Shown here one piece after another: positions 8,801 to 16,209 of a stretch of DNA of 64,000 nt (positions are counted from its first letter, which is position 1; every line of letters begins with the position of its first letter). The notes beneath the pieces were generated by a model. The model saw only the letters and a program-made list of their open reading frames with translations, had not been told where the DNA came from and did no database searches. The DNA is from UBA5072 sp963822145 (GTDB lineage Bacteria > Bacteroidota > Bacteroidia > Bacteroidales > UBA10428), in the NCBI GenBank assembly GCA_963822145.1, contig CAWGGG010000004.1:620001-684000 (forward strand), written 5' to 3'. The translations under genes and the position numbers were made by a program.

Positions 8801-8836
8801 AAAAAGACCTTGAAATCATTAGATATACAAGGTCTT
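8801..8836 (-). terminator. Hairpin terminator after a decayed tRNA-Pro copy
   Basis: A perfect 9-bp inverted repeat (AAGACCTTG 8804-8812 with CAAGGTCTT 8828-8836) has a T-run on the minus strand at 8801-8805. It lies just downstream of the degenerate tRNA copy at 8842-8948. Confidence 0.55.
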
Positions 8837-8841
8837 CATTT

Positions 8842-8948
8842 TATTTCTGTCGGGACGAGATACTGATAGCGATCAGTACGAACTTCCGACCCTCCCGACA
8901 CTCCGTGTCGGGATACGCTAGCTGTAGGCTTGGCTATGCCCAGAAATA
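8842..8948 (-). pseudogene. Degenerate tRNA-Pro copy with palindrome in place of anticodon arm
   Basis: On the minus strand this stretch keeps GCTAGCGTA of the D-arm, GGGTCGGAAGTTCG of the variable loop and T-arm, and a diverged acceptor 3' end (CTCGTCCCGACA). The anticodon arm is replaced by a 9-bp-stem palindrome (TCCCGACAC/GTGTCGGGA, 8893-8913). The acceptor 5' half and the 5' D-arm are lost. An 8-bp inverted repeat (TATTTCTG 8842-8849, CAGAAATA 8941-8948) bounds it. It cannot function as a tRNA. Confidence 0.6.
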
Positions 8949-8949
8949 G

Positions 8950-8977
8950 AAAAAAAGCTGCCTTAATTCAAGACAGC
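8950..8977 (-). terminator. Terminator of tRNA-Pro(GGG)
   Basis: GCTGTCTT (minus strand, 8970-8977) pairs with AAGGCAGC (8957-8964) through one G-T pair around a 5-nt loop, followed by seven T residues (8950-8956). It begins 10 bp after the tRNA 3' end. Confidence 0.7.
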
Positions 8978-8987
8978 CTTATCGTTG

Positions 8988-9061
8988 TCGGGGCGAGAAG
9001 ACTCGAACTTCCGACCCCTTGCACCCCATGCAAGTACGCTAGCCAACTGCGCCACGCCCCG
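8988..9061 (-). tRNA. tRNA-Pro (anticodon GGG)
   Basis: A complete 74-nt cloverleaf on the minus strand. The acceptor stem CGGGGCG/CGCCCCG is fully paired, with discriminator A. The D-stem is GCGC/GCGT with loop AGTTGGCTA. The anticodon stem is CTTGC/GCAAG with loop ATGGGGT, giving anticodon GGG (reads CCC and CCU). The variable loop is 5 nt and the T-stem is GGAAG/CTTCT with loop TTCGAGT. CCA is not encoded. A terminator follows 10 bp downstream. Partial copies flank it on both sides, and its 3' end is repeated at 7373-7388. Confidence 0.95.
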
Positions 9062-9333
9062 AGAATATTTATTGATTTGTTGATTTGTTGATTTGTTGAT
9101 TGGAAGACATGTTCACCCAATCATTTTGTCAATAAATCATTAAATCATCCTATAATTAACATCTAACTTTTAGTTTTTCATTCGAACTTCCGACCCTCCC
9201 GACACCTTCGTGTCGGGATACGCTAGCCAACTGCGCCACGCCCCGAGAATATTTATTGATTTGTTGATTTGTTGATTTGTTGATTGGAAGACATGTTCAC
9301 CCAATCATTTTGTCAATAAATCATTAAATCATC
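9035..9333. repeat. 115-bp direct repeat carrying the tRNA-Pro 5' half and leader
   Basis: Positions 9035-9149 and 9219-9333 are identical (offset 184 bp). Each copy holds the tRNA acceptor 5' strand and D-arm plus upstream DNA, including a TGATTTGT tandem repeat (8-bp period) around 9070-9100. It looks like a recent local duplication that copied the tRNA promoter region. Confidence 0.9.
9182..9245 (-). pseudogene. Truncated tRNA-Pro copy with palindrome in place of anticodon arm
   Basis: On the minus strand the acceptor 5' strand and complete D-arm are identical to the intact tRNA. The 17-nt anticodon arm is then replaced by a 22-nt palindrome (9197-9218; 9-bp stem TCCCGACAC/GTGTCGGGA, loop GAAG on this strand), followed by the variable loop and T-arm 5' half. 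The sequence then departs from the tRNA, so the T-stem 3' half and acceptor 3' strand are missing. Confidence 0.7.
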
Positions 9334-9405
9334 AAATAATGACAGGGATGCAAAGTTAAATAATATTTAAAACTAGCCCAATTTTTTTTAAGAAAAAGCT
9401 TATAC

Positions 9406-9434
9406 TTGTCCCTCGTCCCTCGTCCCTTGTCCCT
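9406..9434. repeat. 7-bp tandem repeat, (C/T)GTCCCT x4
   Basis: Four copies of a 7-bp unit, (T/C)GTCCCT. It is the reverse complement of the GGGACAA/GGGACGA repeat at 35196-35281. It lies upstream of the E2 gene promoter. Confidence 0.8.
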
Positions 9435-9476
9435 ACTTAATCCCGCTTAGAACAATTAAAAATATGTTTTTTTTAG

Positions 9477-9484
9477 TAAATTTG
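9477..9484 (+). promoter_or_regulatory. Putative -7 element of the 2-oxoacid dehydrogenase operon
   Basis: TAAATTTG matches TAnnTTTG and lies 33 bp before the E2 start codon. No clear TTTG element is at the expected -33 distance. Confidence 0.45.
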
Positions 9485-9517
9485 CACCTTCTTATCAATT
9501 AAGGAACTTAACGATTC

Positions 9518-10792
9518 ATGGCTGATTATAACCTAGTAATGCCGAAGCTGGGCGAAAGTGTCCAGGAAGCTACCATCACCCGCTGGCTGGTGAAACCCGG
9601 TGACATGATCCAGGAGGACGATGTTTTACTTGAAATTGCCACCGATAAAGTCGATTCCGAGATTCCTTCCCCGGTGGCGGGCAAGGTTATCCAGGTACTC
9701 TTTGCAGAGAATGCCCTGGTGCCTGTTGGAGAGGTGATCATGGTGATCAATACGGAAGGCAAGGGAGAAGCAATTCCGGTAAAAACGGTTGCTGAACCTG
9801 CACAACCATCACAACAACCACAACCATCACAACCATCACAACCATCACAACCTCCTCAACCCTCTTCCAACCGCTTCTACTCCCCCCTGGTAATGAGCAT
9901 TGCCGGCAAGGAAAACATCAGCGGTGCAGAACTGGATGCCATACAGGGAACCGGAACCAATGGCCGTGTCCGCAAGCAGGATGTTTTAAAGTACCTCGAA
10001 AATCGTGGAAAACAGCCTGTTGTCTCCAAACCTGAACCTGCCAGAAAAGCTGAGCCCATTAAGGTCAGCATTAGCCTGCAGCCCGGGGATGAGGTTGTGG
10101 AAATGGACCGCATACGCAAGCTTATTGCGGAGCATATGGTAATGTCAAAACATACCGCACCCCACGTCACCAATTTCGTCGAGGCAGATGTCACCAACCT
10201 GGTGTTGTGGCGTGATAAGATCAAGGATGATTTCCTGAAACGTGAAAAGGTTAAGCTCACCTTCATGCCTGCTTTTGTTGAAGCTACTGCCAAGGCCCTG
10301 AAAGAATTCCCGGGGGTTAATGCCTCGGTCGACGTGGATAAGATCATTCTGCGCAAAAATGTAAATATTGGTTTTGCCGTGGCCCTCAAATCCGGGAATC
10401 TCATCGTTCCTGTAGTGAAGCAAGCTGACCAGAAAAGCCTTATCGGACTGGCTGTTGAACTGAACCGACTGGCTGAAGCCGCCCGAACCAACAACCTTTC
10501 ACCTGATGACATTCAGGGGGGCACATTTACCATCTCAAATTTCGGCACCTTCAGGAACATCACGGGTACACCGGTGATTAACCAGCCCCAGGTCGCCATT
10601 CTGGCCACGGGCAATATCGAAAAGAAGCCTGCTGTAATGGAGACCCCCACCGGCGATGTTATCGCAATCCGCCATAAGATGATTCTGTCCCTTTCCTATG
10701 ACCATCGTGTTGTTGATGGCGCCCTGGGCGGTATGTTCCTTCGGCGCATCGCCGATCTGCTCGAGGAATTTGATATGAACCGGGTTGTATAA
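9518..10792 (+). CDS. 2-oxoacid dehydrogenase complex E2, dihydrolipoamide acyltransferase
   Basis: A 424-residue lipoate-bearing acyltransferase, core of a pyruvate- or branched-chain-2-oxoacid dehydrogenase. Domains in order: lipoyl domain (1-75) with the lipoyl-lysine Lys44 in EIATDKVDSEIP; a Pro/Gln/Ser-rich linker (about 92-116) encoded by an in-frame 9-bp DNA repeat; the E3-binding domain (about 120-163, ending GTGTNGRVRKQDVLKYLE); and the catalytic domain, with His396 and Asp400 in DHRVVDG. The partner fused E1 lies 92 bp downstream, with a tandem repeat between. No E3 gene is in the window. Substrate is not decided by sequence; branched-chain acids or pyruvate are both possible. Confidence 0.95.
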   Translation: MADYNLVMPKLGESVQEATITRWLVKPGDMIQEDDVLLEIATDKVDSEIPSPVAGKVIQVLFAENALVPVGEVIMVINTEGKGEAIPVKTVAEPAQPSQQPQPSQPSQPSQPPQPSSNRFYSPLVMSIAGKENISGAELDAIQGTGTNGRVRKQDVLKYLENRGKQPVVSKPEPARKAEPIKVSISLQPGDEVVEMDRIRKLIAEHMVMSKHTAPHVTNFVEADVTNLVLWRDKIKDDFLKREKVKLTFMPAFVEATAKALKEFPGVNASVDVDKIILRKNVNIGFAVALKSGNLIVPVVKQADQKSLIGLAVELNRLAEAARTNNLSPDDIQGGTFTISNFGTFRNITGTPVINQPQVAILATGNIEKKPAVMETPTGDVIAIRHKMILSLSYDHRVVDGALGGMFLRRIADLLEEFDMNRVV

Positions 10793-10851
10793 TATGCAAA
10801 TATGCAAATGTGCAAATGTGCAAATATGCTAATGTGCCAATGTGTTAATGC
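10793..10851. repeat. 8-bp tandem repeat, ATGTGCAA family
   Basis: About seven imperfect copies of an 8-bp unit (ATATGCAA/ATGTGCAA/ATGTGCCA) begin at the E2 stop codon and end 34 bp before the E1 start. Confidence 0.8.
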
Positions 10852-10884
10852 CAGTTTACATACGTGTCATTGAGATTTTAACAT

Positions 10885-12945
10885 GTGTCAATTCATATAG
10901 AAATGGAGATTCCCAAACGATTTAGCATCAGGAAAACAGAAAAAGAAACGCTTGCCAGGTGGTTTTACCTCATGGTGCTCGGCAGGGCCCTTGATGACCG
11001 TGCTCCCAATTACCTGAAGCAGGCAATTGGCTGGTCGTACCACGCCCCCTATGCGGGACATGATGGCATTCAGCTGGCGATCGGCCAGGTGTTCGAACGT
11101 AATACCGATCACCTCTTTCCCTATTACCGCGATATGCTAACCTGCATATCTGCAGGACTTACAGCAGAAGAGATCATATACAACGGTATTTCAAAAGATA
11201 CTGATGTGGCAGGCGGTGGCAGGCATATGTCAAATCACTTTGCCAAACCCGAATGGAATATCAATAATGTCTCTTCGGCAACCGGTAACCATACCCTTCA
11301 TGCCGTGGGTGTGGGAAGGGCCATGCGCAAGTATAAACATCAGGGAGTTTCTATCAGTTCCCAGGGCGAATCCTCTGTTTCTGAGGGCTATGTGTATGAA
11401 GCCATCAACGGCGCCTCGAATGAAGAATTGCCCGTGATTTTTGTTTTCCAGGATAACGGTTACGGAATCTCGGTACCAAAGGCTGATCAGACTGCCAACC
11501 GTAAGGTTGCCAATAACTTCACAGGCATTAAAAACCTAAGGATCATCCATTGCAACGGGAAAGATGTTTTTGATTCCATGAATGCCATGTCCGAAGCCAA
11601 GGACTGGGTACTGAAGAACCAGAAACCCTGTATAGTTCAGGCCAATTGCGTGAGAATACATTCACATTCCAATTCTGACCGGCATGAACTTTATCGCGAT
11701 GATTCAGAGCTTAATTATGTGAGCGAGTATGACCCGCTGGGCAAGTACCGCAGGATGTTGATCCGCTACAATCGGTTTACCGATGAGGAACTTCAGGCTA
11801 TCGAGGAACAGGTGAAAGCCGAAGTAAAGGAGGCACACAGGAAGGGAATGGCGGCACCGGATCCCGATCCGGCGTCCATTCATGATTTTGTTTTGCCAGA
11901 ACCTTACTATTCCGGTAAATACCCCGACGGCATTCACCACACCGACGGCCCAAAGAAGAAGCTGATCGAAGGGATCAATGAGACACTGAAGGCGGAATTT
12001 CGCCATAATCCCGATACCTATATCTGGGGACAGGATATTGCCCACAAGGATAAGGGCGGTATTTTCAATGTTTCCAAAGGCATGCAGCAGGAATTTGGCA
12101 GGGAAAGAGTATTCAATGCCCCCATTGCTGAAGACTTCATTATGGGAACTGCCAATGGCATGACGCGATTCAGCAAAAAAATCAGGGTAGTTATCGAAGG
12201 CGCTGAGTTTGCTGATTATTTCTGGCCGGCCATGGAACAATTTGTGGAAACAACCCACGAATACTGGAGAACAAGAGGACAGTTCGCTCCGAATGTAACA
12301 GTGCGACTGGCATCCGGCGGATATATCGGAGGAGGTCTTTACCATTCCCAGACCATTGAGGGAGCCCTGACTACCTTCCCCGGAGTCCGTGTTGTGTATC
12401 CTTCCTATGCTGATGATGCAGCAGGTTTGCTCCGTACTGCCATGAGGAGCGAAGGTTTCACCATGTTCCTCGAGCCAAAGGCCCTGTACAATTCTCCAAT
12501 TGCTGCCACAGCGGTGCCCGACGATTTTGAGGTGCCTTTCGGAAAAGCACGCGTGCGCCGTACAGGAACCGATCTCTCCGTTTTCACCTATGGCAACACC
12601 ACACATATGTGCCTCCAGGCCGCTGAGAAGCTGGCACTGGAATCAGGCTTCAACATCGAAGTGGTGGACCTCCGTTCCCTTATCCCGTTGGATAAGGAAA
12701 CCATCCTGGCATCTGTGAAAAAAACCGGGAAAGTACTGGTCGTTCATGAGGACAAAGTATTCTCTGGGTTTGGTGCTGAACTATCAGCCACCATTACCGA
12801 GGAAGCCTTTGAATACCTCGATGGCCCGGTAAGGAGACTGGGTTCCACTTTCACGCCTGTAGGATTCAACCGCATCCTGGAAAAGGCTATTCTGCCAAGT
12901 TCGGAGAAGATTGAAGCAGCTATGAAGGAATTATTGGAATATTAG
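10885..12945 (+). CDS. 2-oxoacid dehydrogenase E1, fused alpha and beta subunits
   Basis: A 686-residue thiamine-diphosphate enzyme that decarboxylates a 2-oxoacid and reductively acylates the lipoyl group of E2. The N-terminal half (about 10-330) is the alpha subunit, with the ThDP/Mg region QGESSVSEG...FQDNGYGIS; the usual GDG is GES here. The C-terminal half (about 365-686) is the beta (transketolase-like) subunit, with NAPIAEDFIMG, IEGAEFADYFWPA and VVDLRSLIPLD. Alpha-beta fusions of this kind are common in Bacteroidota. The start is uncertain: GTG at 10885, or ATG at 10903 six codons later. The ATG at 10883 is out of frame and closes at once. It forms an operon with the E2 gene upstream. 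Confidence 0.94.
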   Translation: MSIHIEMEIPKRFSIRKTEKETLARWFYLMVLGRALDDRAPNYLKQAIGWSYHAPYAGHDGIQLAIGQVFERNTDHLFPYYRDMLTCISAGLTAEEIIYNGISKDTDVAGGGRHMSNHFAKPEWNINNVSSATGNHTLHAVGVGRAMRKYKHQGVSISSQGESSVSEGYVYEAINGASNEELPVIFVFQDNGYGISVPKADQTANRKVANNFTGIKNLRIIHCNGKDVFDSMNAMSEAKDWVLKNQKPCIVQANCVRIHSHSNSDRHELYRDDSELNYVSEYDPLGKYRRMLIRYNRFTDEELQAIEEQVKAEVKEAHRKGMAAPDPDPASIHDFVLPEPYYSGKYPDGIHHTDGPKKKLIEGINETLKAEFRHNPDTYIWGQDIAHKDKGGIFNVSKGMQQEFGRERVFNAPIAEDFIMGTANGMTRFSKKIRVVIEGAEFADYFWPAMEQFVETTHEYWRTRGQFAPNVTVRLASGGYIGGGLYHSQTIEGALTTFPGVRVVYPSYADDAAGLLRTAMRSEGFTMFLEPKALYNSPIAATAVPDDFEVPFGKARVRRTGTDLSVFTYGNTTHMCLQAAEKLALESGFNIEVVDLRSLIPLDKETILASVKKTGKVLVVHEDKVFSGFGAELSATITEEAFEYLDGPVRRLGSTFTPVGFNRILEKAILPSSEKIEAAMKELLEY

Positions 12946-12980
12946 TTGCCCGTTGTGATGGTCGTGGATTGTGATGGTTT

Positions 12981-13043
12981 TCACAACAACCACAACAATC
13001 ACAACAATCACAACAATCACAACAACCACAACAACCACAACAA
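12981..13043. repeat. 9-bp tandem repeat, CACAACAAT family
   Basis: Seven copies of CACAACAAT/CACAACAAC between E1 and the flavodoxin gene. The same word family (CACAACCAT) encodes the E2 linker 3 kb upstream (about 9798-9856). Confidence 0.85.
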
Positions 13044-13063
13044 ATTAAGTTAATTAATATCAT

Positions 13064-13567
13064 ATGAAGAAAACAGGTCTTTTCTATAGCTTCAACACCA
13101 ACAAAACCTCCCAGGCTGCGCGGAAAATTGGGGAGGAGTTCGGTGCAGAGGTAGAGCACTTAAATGCTGAGACGATCACGGAAAAGGAATTCCTTTCCTT
13201 TGAAAACATGATCCTGGGAGTTCCCACCTGGTTCGACGGCGAACTGCCCAATTACTGGGATGAATTTGTGCCCGCTCTGGAGGATATGGATTTGAAAGGA
13301 AAAGTTGTAGCGATCTTCGGTAACGGGAACCAGAAAGGTTATCCTGAGAATTTTGTGGATGGCGTGGGCATCATGGCCAATCTTCTCGAAAGTCGTGGCG
13401 CCCGTATTGCAGGCTTTACTCCCGCCCAGGGATATAACTTTGAAAGTTCACAGGCGCTTCGTGGTGACCAGTTTTGCGGTCTTGCACTCGACTTTGAAAA
13501 CCAGGGATCCCAGATCAACGGTAAGATCAAGAAGTGGGTGGAACAGCTGAGAAAAGAGCTTCAATGA
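13064..13567 (+). CDS. Flavodoxin
   Basis: A 167-residue FMN electron carrier. The N-terminal phosphate loop is SFNTNKTSQAA rather than the common TGTGNT. The aromatic FMN loop is GVPTWFDGELPNYWDEF, and the third loop is FGNGNQKGYPENFVDG. Length matches short-to-long-chain flavodoxins. It lies 118 bp downstream of E1, after a tandem repeat, so co-transcription is possible but not shown. Likely partners are ferredoxin-linked anaerobic enzymes. Confidence 0.9.
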   Translation: MKKTGLFYSFNTNKTSQAARKIGEEFGAEVEHLNAETITEKEFLSFENMILGVPTWFDGELPNYWDEFVPALEDMDLKGKVVAIFGNGNQKGYPENFVDGVGIMANLLESRGARIAGFTPAQGYNFESSQALRGDQFCGLALDFENQGSQINGKIKKWVEQLRKELQ

Positions 13568-13599
13568 AAAATGAAAAGTGAAAAACGAAAAGTGAAAAG

Positions 13600-13722
13600 G
13601 TGGAACAGTGGAACAGTGGAACAGTGGAACATTTATACGACCCCATCACTTAATCACTTAATCACTTAATCACTTAATCACTTAATCACTTAATCACTTA
13701 ATCACTTAATCACTTAATCACT
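13600..13722. repeat. Composite tandem repeat: (GTGGAACA)4 then (ATCACTTA)~10
   Basis: Four copies of GTGGAACA (13600-13631), a 13-bp joint, then almost ten copies of ATCACTTA (13645-13722), ending 13 bp before the thioredoxin-like start codon. The same two families in the same order occur at 18050-18194. Just before it (13562-13599) is a GAAAAGTG-rich stretch resembling the reverse complement of 17062-17110. Confidence 0.92.
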
Positions 13723-13735
13723 AAAAACCAATACT

Positions 13736-14218
13736 ATGAAATACATTGCTCTTCTCTTATTAATGGTCTTCCCTTTGGCCTTAAAATCCCAGGAACCTGT
13801 TAAAATTTATAATCCTGATGCCAATGCCAGAGCCGATCTGGAACAGGCAATCCAGGCTGCCAGAGATCAGAACAAGCATGTACTCGTACAGGTGGGCGGT
13901 AACTGGTGCCCATGGTGTGTAAAATTGCACGGTTTCTTCGCCTCGGAGACAAAAGTTGATTCAATCCTGAAAGCCGATTATGTGCTTGTACGGGTTAATT
14001 ACAGCAGGGAAAACAAAAATCCGGAAGTGATGGCCAGCCTGGGTTATCCGCAGCGTTTTGGATTTCCTGTGCTCCTGGTGCTGGACCAGAACGGGAAACG
14101 ACTTCATTCCCAGGATACAGGCTATCTCGAACTGGATAAGGGCTATGATCCTGAGAAAGTCTGCAGGTTTCTGCTGAACTGGAATGTTACAGCGATAAAT
14201 CCTGAAAGTTATAAGTAA
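13736..14218 (+). CDS. Exported thioredoxin-like protein (WCPWC motif)
   Basis: A 160-residue protein with an N-terminal signal peptide (about 1-19, cleaved near KSQ) and a thioredoxin fold of the Thioredoxin_7 type. The redox motif NWCPWCVKLH is at about residues 58-67, a CPWC pair typical of this family, and the cis-proline is in GFPVLLVLD. It probably acts in the periplasm in disulfide exchange; the substrate is unknown. It sits between two repeat tracts. Confidence 0.85.
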   Translation: MKYIALLLLMVFPLALKSQEPVKIYNPDANARADLEQAIQAARDQNKHVLVQVGGNWCPWCVKLHGFFASETKVDSILKADYVLVRVNYSRENKNPEVMASLGYPQRFGFPVLLVLDQNGKRLHSQDTGYLELDKGYDPEKVCRFLLNWNVTAINPESYK

Positions 14219-14227
14219 GCCGCATTC

Positions 14228-14300
14228 GAGTAATGTTGAGCAGCCGGTAATCATTAACCGGTAGTCAGTAACCGGTAATCAGTAATCAGTAATTGGTAAT
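14228..14300. repeat. Imperfect 7-bp repeat, CAGTAAT/CGGTAAT family
   Basis: A run of related heptamers (CGGTAAT, CAGTAAT, TGGTAAT) fills the gap before the next start codon at 14306. Confidence 0.6.
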
Positions 14301-14305
14301 TTTAG

Positions 14306-14539
14306 ATGAAAAGTACACTTAAGCAATGGTGGGAGAGCATCCCCGCAAAAGGAGGACTTTTCGGGGCCTTGTTCGGGGCCTTGGCCGCTACAAAGTACCA
14401 TCGGCCGGGGGATAAACTGTTGAAAAATGCCGGCAAAACTGCTTTATTTGCGGGAGCAGGTTTTATGCTGGGGCAATGGATCGAGAATCTCTTGCGAAGA
14501 AATATGAAGCAACACCGAACACCGAACACCGAACACTGA
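14306..14539 (+). CDS. Small glycine-zipper membrane protein
   Basis: A 77-residue reading frame with two hydrophobic, glycine-rich stretches (GGLFGALFGALAATK and TALFAGAGFMLGQWIENLL) around a basic loop, like small glycine-zipper membrane proteins. No family is recognised. Its last ten residues (after NLLRRN) are encoded by a CACCGAA-type tandem repeat, so the C-terminus is probably recently acquired or variable. It ends 13 bp before the aminotransferase start. It is credible because codon use and position fit the neighbouring operon, but it could be spurious. Confidence 0.55.
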   Translation: MKSTLKQWWESIPAKGGLFGALFGALAATKYHRPGDKLLKNAGKTALFAGAGFMLGQWIENLLRRNMKQHRTPNTEH

Positions 14540-14545
14540 ATACCG
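14511..14545. repeat. 7-bp tandem repeat, ACACCGA family
   Basis: About five copies of ACACCGA/ACACTGA overlap the 3' end of the small membrane protein gene and end just before the ATG at 14553. Confidence 0.75.
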
Positions 14546-14552
14546 AATCACC

Positions 14553-15440
14553 ATGCTCCAGCCCGCCACCATTTATCTCAATGGCCAGTTCATCAGCAAA
14601 GATAAAGCCTGCATTTCTCCGGAGGACAGAGGGTACTATTTTGCCGATGGGGTTTACGAGGTCATTAAATACTATAAAGGCAATCCTTTCTGTCTGGACG
14701 AACACTTCACGCGGCTCAGGAACAGCCTGGCCGGTATACGGATCACTTATACAGGGGTGGATAAGCTTGGTGCAATCTGTAAAGCGCTGATAGAAGCCAA
14801 CCAGCTTTCGGATCAGCACGCTGCCGTTTACATCCAGATAACCCGTGGCGTGTCAGTCAGAATGCACCGATTCCCATCCGGTGATATCATGCCCACTATT
14901 TATATCCGGGCCTTTCCCATGCCGCCGATGCTCCAGGAAATGCGAAGCGGCATAGCTGTCATAACACACAAAGATATTCGCTGGCAGATGTGTCACATTA
15001 AATCCATTGCCTTGCTGCCCAACACCCTCATGTTTGAGGAAGCTGCTGCCCAGGGGGCGGGGGAGTGCCTGCTGATAAGGGATGGCTATTTTACCGAAGC
15101 CACCCATTCCAATATTTTGGCTGTAAAGAAGGGGATCCTGTATACTCATCCCGATTCAGATTTGATTCTTCCTGGTATCACCAAGCAGGTTGTTTTCAGG
15201 ATCTGCAGGGGGATTAATATACAGGTGGCAGAAGAGCCGATAGCTGCATCTGAGATAAAGGAATTCAATGAATGGTTCATCACCGGTACCGGAAGTGAGA
15301 TCTTACCCGTAGTAAAAATAGACGAATTGACTATTGGAAATGGTAAACCGGGACCGGTAACGCGCTTGCTCCAACGTGAGTTCTTCAGGATTACTTATGA
15401 AGAATTGGCCGGGGAGAAAATTGTGACTGGTGACTGGTGA
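14553..15440 (+). CDS. Class IV aminotransferase, D-amino-acid transaminase-like
   Basis: A 295-residue PLP enzyme of fold type IV. The catalytic lysine is in CHIKSIALLPN (about residue 150), preceded by DIRWQMCHIK, the pattern of D-alanine transaminases, and followed by the phosphate-binding EATHSNI segment. These enzymes interconvert D-amino acids and 2-oxoacids, supplying D-Glu/D-Ala for peptidoglycan. Branched-chain or aminodeoxychorismate-lyase activity cannot be excluded. The last residues before the stop (VTGDW) are encoded by a TGACTGG tandem repeat, so the end of the protein has been reshaped by repeat expansion. Confidence 0.85.
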   Translation: MLQPATIYLNGQFISKDKACISPEDRGYYFADGVYEVIKYYKGNPFCLDEHFTRLRNSLAGIRITYTGVDKLGAICKALIEANQLSDQHAAVYIQITRGVSVRMHRFPSGDIMPTIYIRAFPMPPMLQEMRSGIAVITHKDIRWQMCHIKSIALLPNTLMFEEAAAQGAGECLLIRDGYFTEATHSNILAVKKGILYTHPDSDLILPGITKQVVFRICRGINIQVAEEPIAASEIKEFNEWFITGTGSEILPVVKIDELTIGNGKPGPVTRLLQREFFRITYEELAGEKIVTGDW

Positions 15441-15446
15441 CTGGTG
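15423..15446. repeat. 7-bp tandem repeat, GTGACTG x3
   Basis: Three copies of GTGACTG overlap the stop codon of the aminotransferase. An inverted partner (CCAGTCACAAGTCACCAG) lies at 16184-16201, on the other side of the dedA gene. Confidence 0.75.
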
Positions 15447-15462
15447 AATTGACAATTTTCAG

Positions 15463-15470
15463 TACTTTTG
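15463..15470 (+). promoter_or_regulatory. Putative -7 element of the dedA gene
   Basis: TACTTTTG matches TAnnTTTG and is followed by GCAGC, 27 bp before the ATG. No good -33 element is seen. Confidence 0.4.
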
Positions 15471-15497
15471 CAGCTTTAATTAAACAACATACGAGCA

Positions 15498-16163
15498 ATG
15501 TCCGATCTCTTTCATTTCTTCATCGACTTTATTCTGCACATTGACCGGCACCTGGTAGAAATCGTCTCTGATTACCAATCGTGGACCTATGCCATCCTTT
15601 TTCTGATCATCTTCTGTGAAACAGGTCTGGTGATCACCCCCCTGTTGCCCGGGGATTCCCTTCTTTTTGCGGCAGGTGCTGTGGCTGCCATGCAGGGCAA
15701 TCCCATCAGTATATCCGCCCTAATCCCCCTGATGCTGTTGGCTGCTTTCATCGGCGACAATACGAATTATTCCATCGGACGTTTTCTCGGTTCCAGGGTA
15801 TATGAGAAGAACTACCGACTGATTAAACGAAAATACCTGGATGACACACATGCTTTTTATGAGAAGCATGGTGGTAAAACATTGATCATAGCCAGATTCA
15901 TGCCGATTATCCGTACTTTCGCCCCTTTTGTTGCTGGCGTGGGAACTATGAAATACAGGAGGTTCCTGATGTTTTGCATTGTCGGTAATTTGCTGTGGGT
16001 CAATATTTTCTCACTGGCCGGGTATTTTTTTGGCAATATCCCCACAGTCAAAAGGAATTTCTCTCTTGTGGTATTCGGAATTATTTTCGTTTCCTTTATC
16101 CCTCCTGTTTATACTTTTATTAAGCAGATTATAAAACACAGAAAAGAAAGGATAACTAAGTGA
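15498..16163 (+). CDS. DedA family (VTT domain) membrane protein
   Basis: A 221-residue polytopic inner-membrane protein. Family markers are ETGLVITPLLPGDSLLF (first re-entrant loop), FIGDNTNYSIGR and the arginine-rich GGKTLIIARFMPIIRTFAPF motif. DedA proteins act in lipid-carrier flipping (undecaprenyl phosphate or phospholipids), membrane potential and stress resistance. Four or five hydrophobic helices are visible. It converges with the EamA genes, with 46 bp between stops. Confidence 0.9.
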   Translation: MSDLFHFFIDFILHIDRHLVEIVSDYQSWTYAILFLIIFCETGLVITPLLPGDSLLFAAGAVAAMQGNPISISALIPLMLLAAFIGDNTNYSIGRFLGSRVYEKNYRLIKRKYLDDTHAFYEKHGGKTLIIARFMPIIRTFAPFVAGVGTMKYRRFLMFCIVGNLLWVNIFSLAGYFFGNIPTVKRNFSLVVFGIIFVSFIPPVYTFIKQIIKHRKERITK

Positions 16164-16209
16164 CTTCAAAAATGTGGGTTTCACCAGTCACAAGTCACCA
16201 GCCAGCATC

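Noticed and set aside
9182..9245. Second functional tRNA-Pro gene
   Set aside because: The acceptor 3' strand and T-stem 3' half are missing and the anticodon arm is replaced by a palindrome.
9877..10512. Minus-strand frame (211 residues) inside the E2 gene
   Set aside because: Shadow of the E2 coding sequence; no homology features.
11704..12606. Long minus-strand frame (300 residues) inside the E1 gene
   Set aside because: It lies wholly inside a strongly conserved gene and has no recognisable domain.
12920..13159. Cysteine-rich reading frame on the minus strand
   Set aside because: Its CCDCC/CGCC pattern is only the CACAACAAT tandem repeat read backwards.
13645..13722. Regular repeat resembling a CRISPR array
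   Set aside because: Units are contiguous 8-mers without unique spacers; CRISPR repeats are 23-47 bp with spacers. The same holds for 18093-18194 and 35196-35281.
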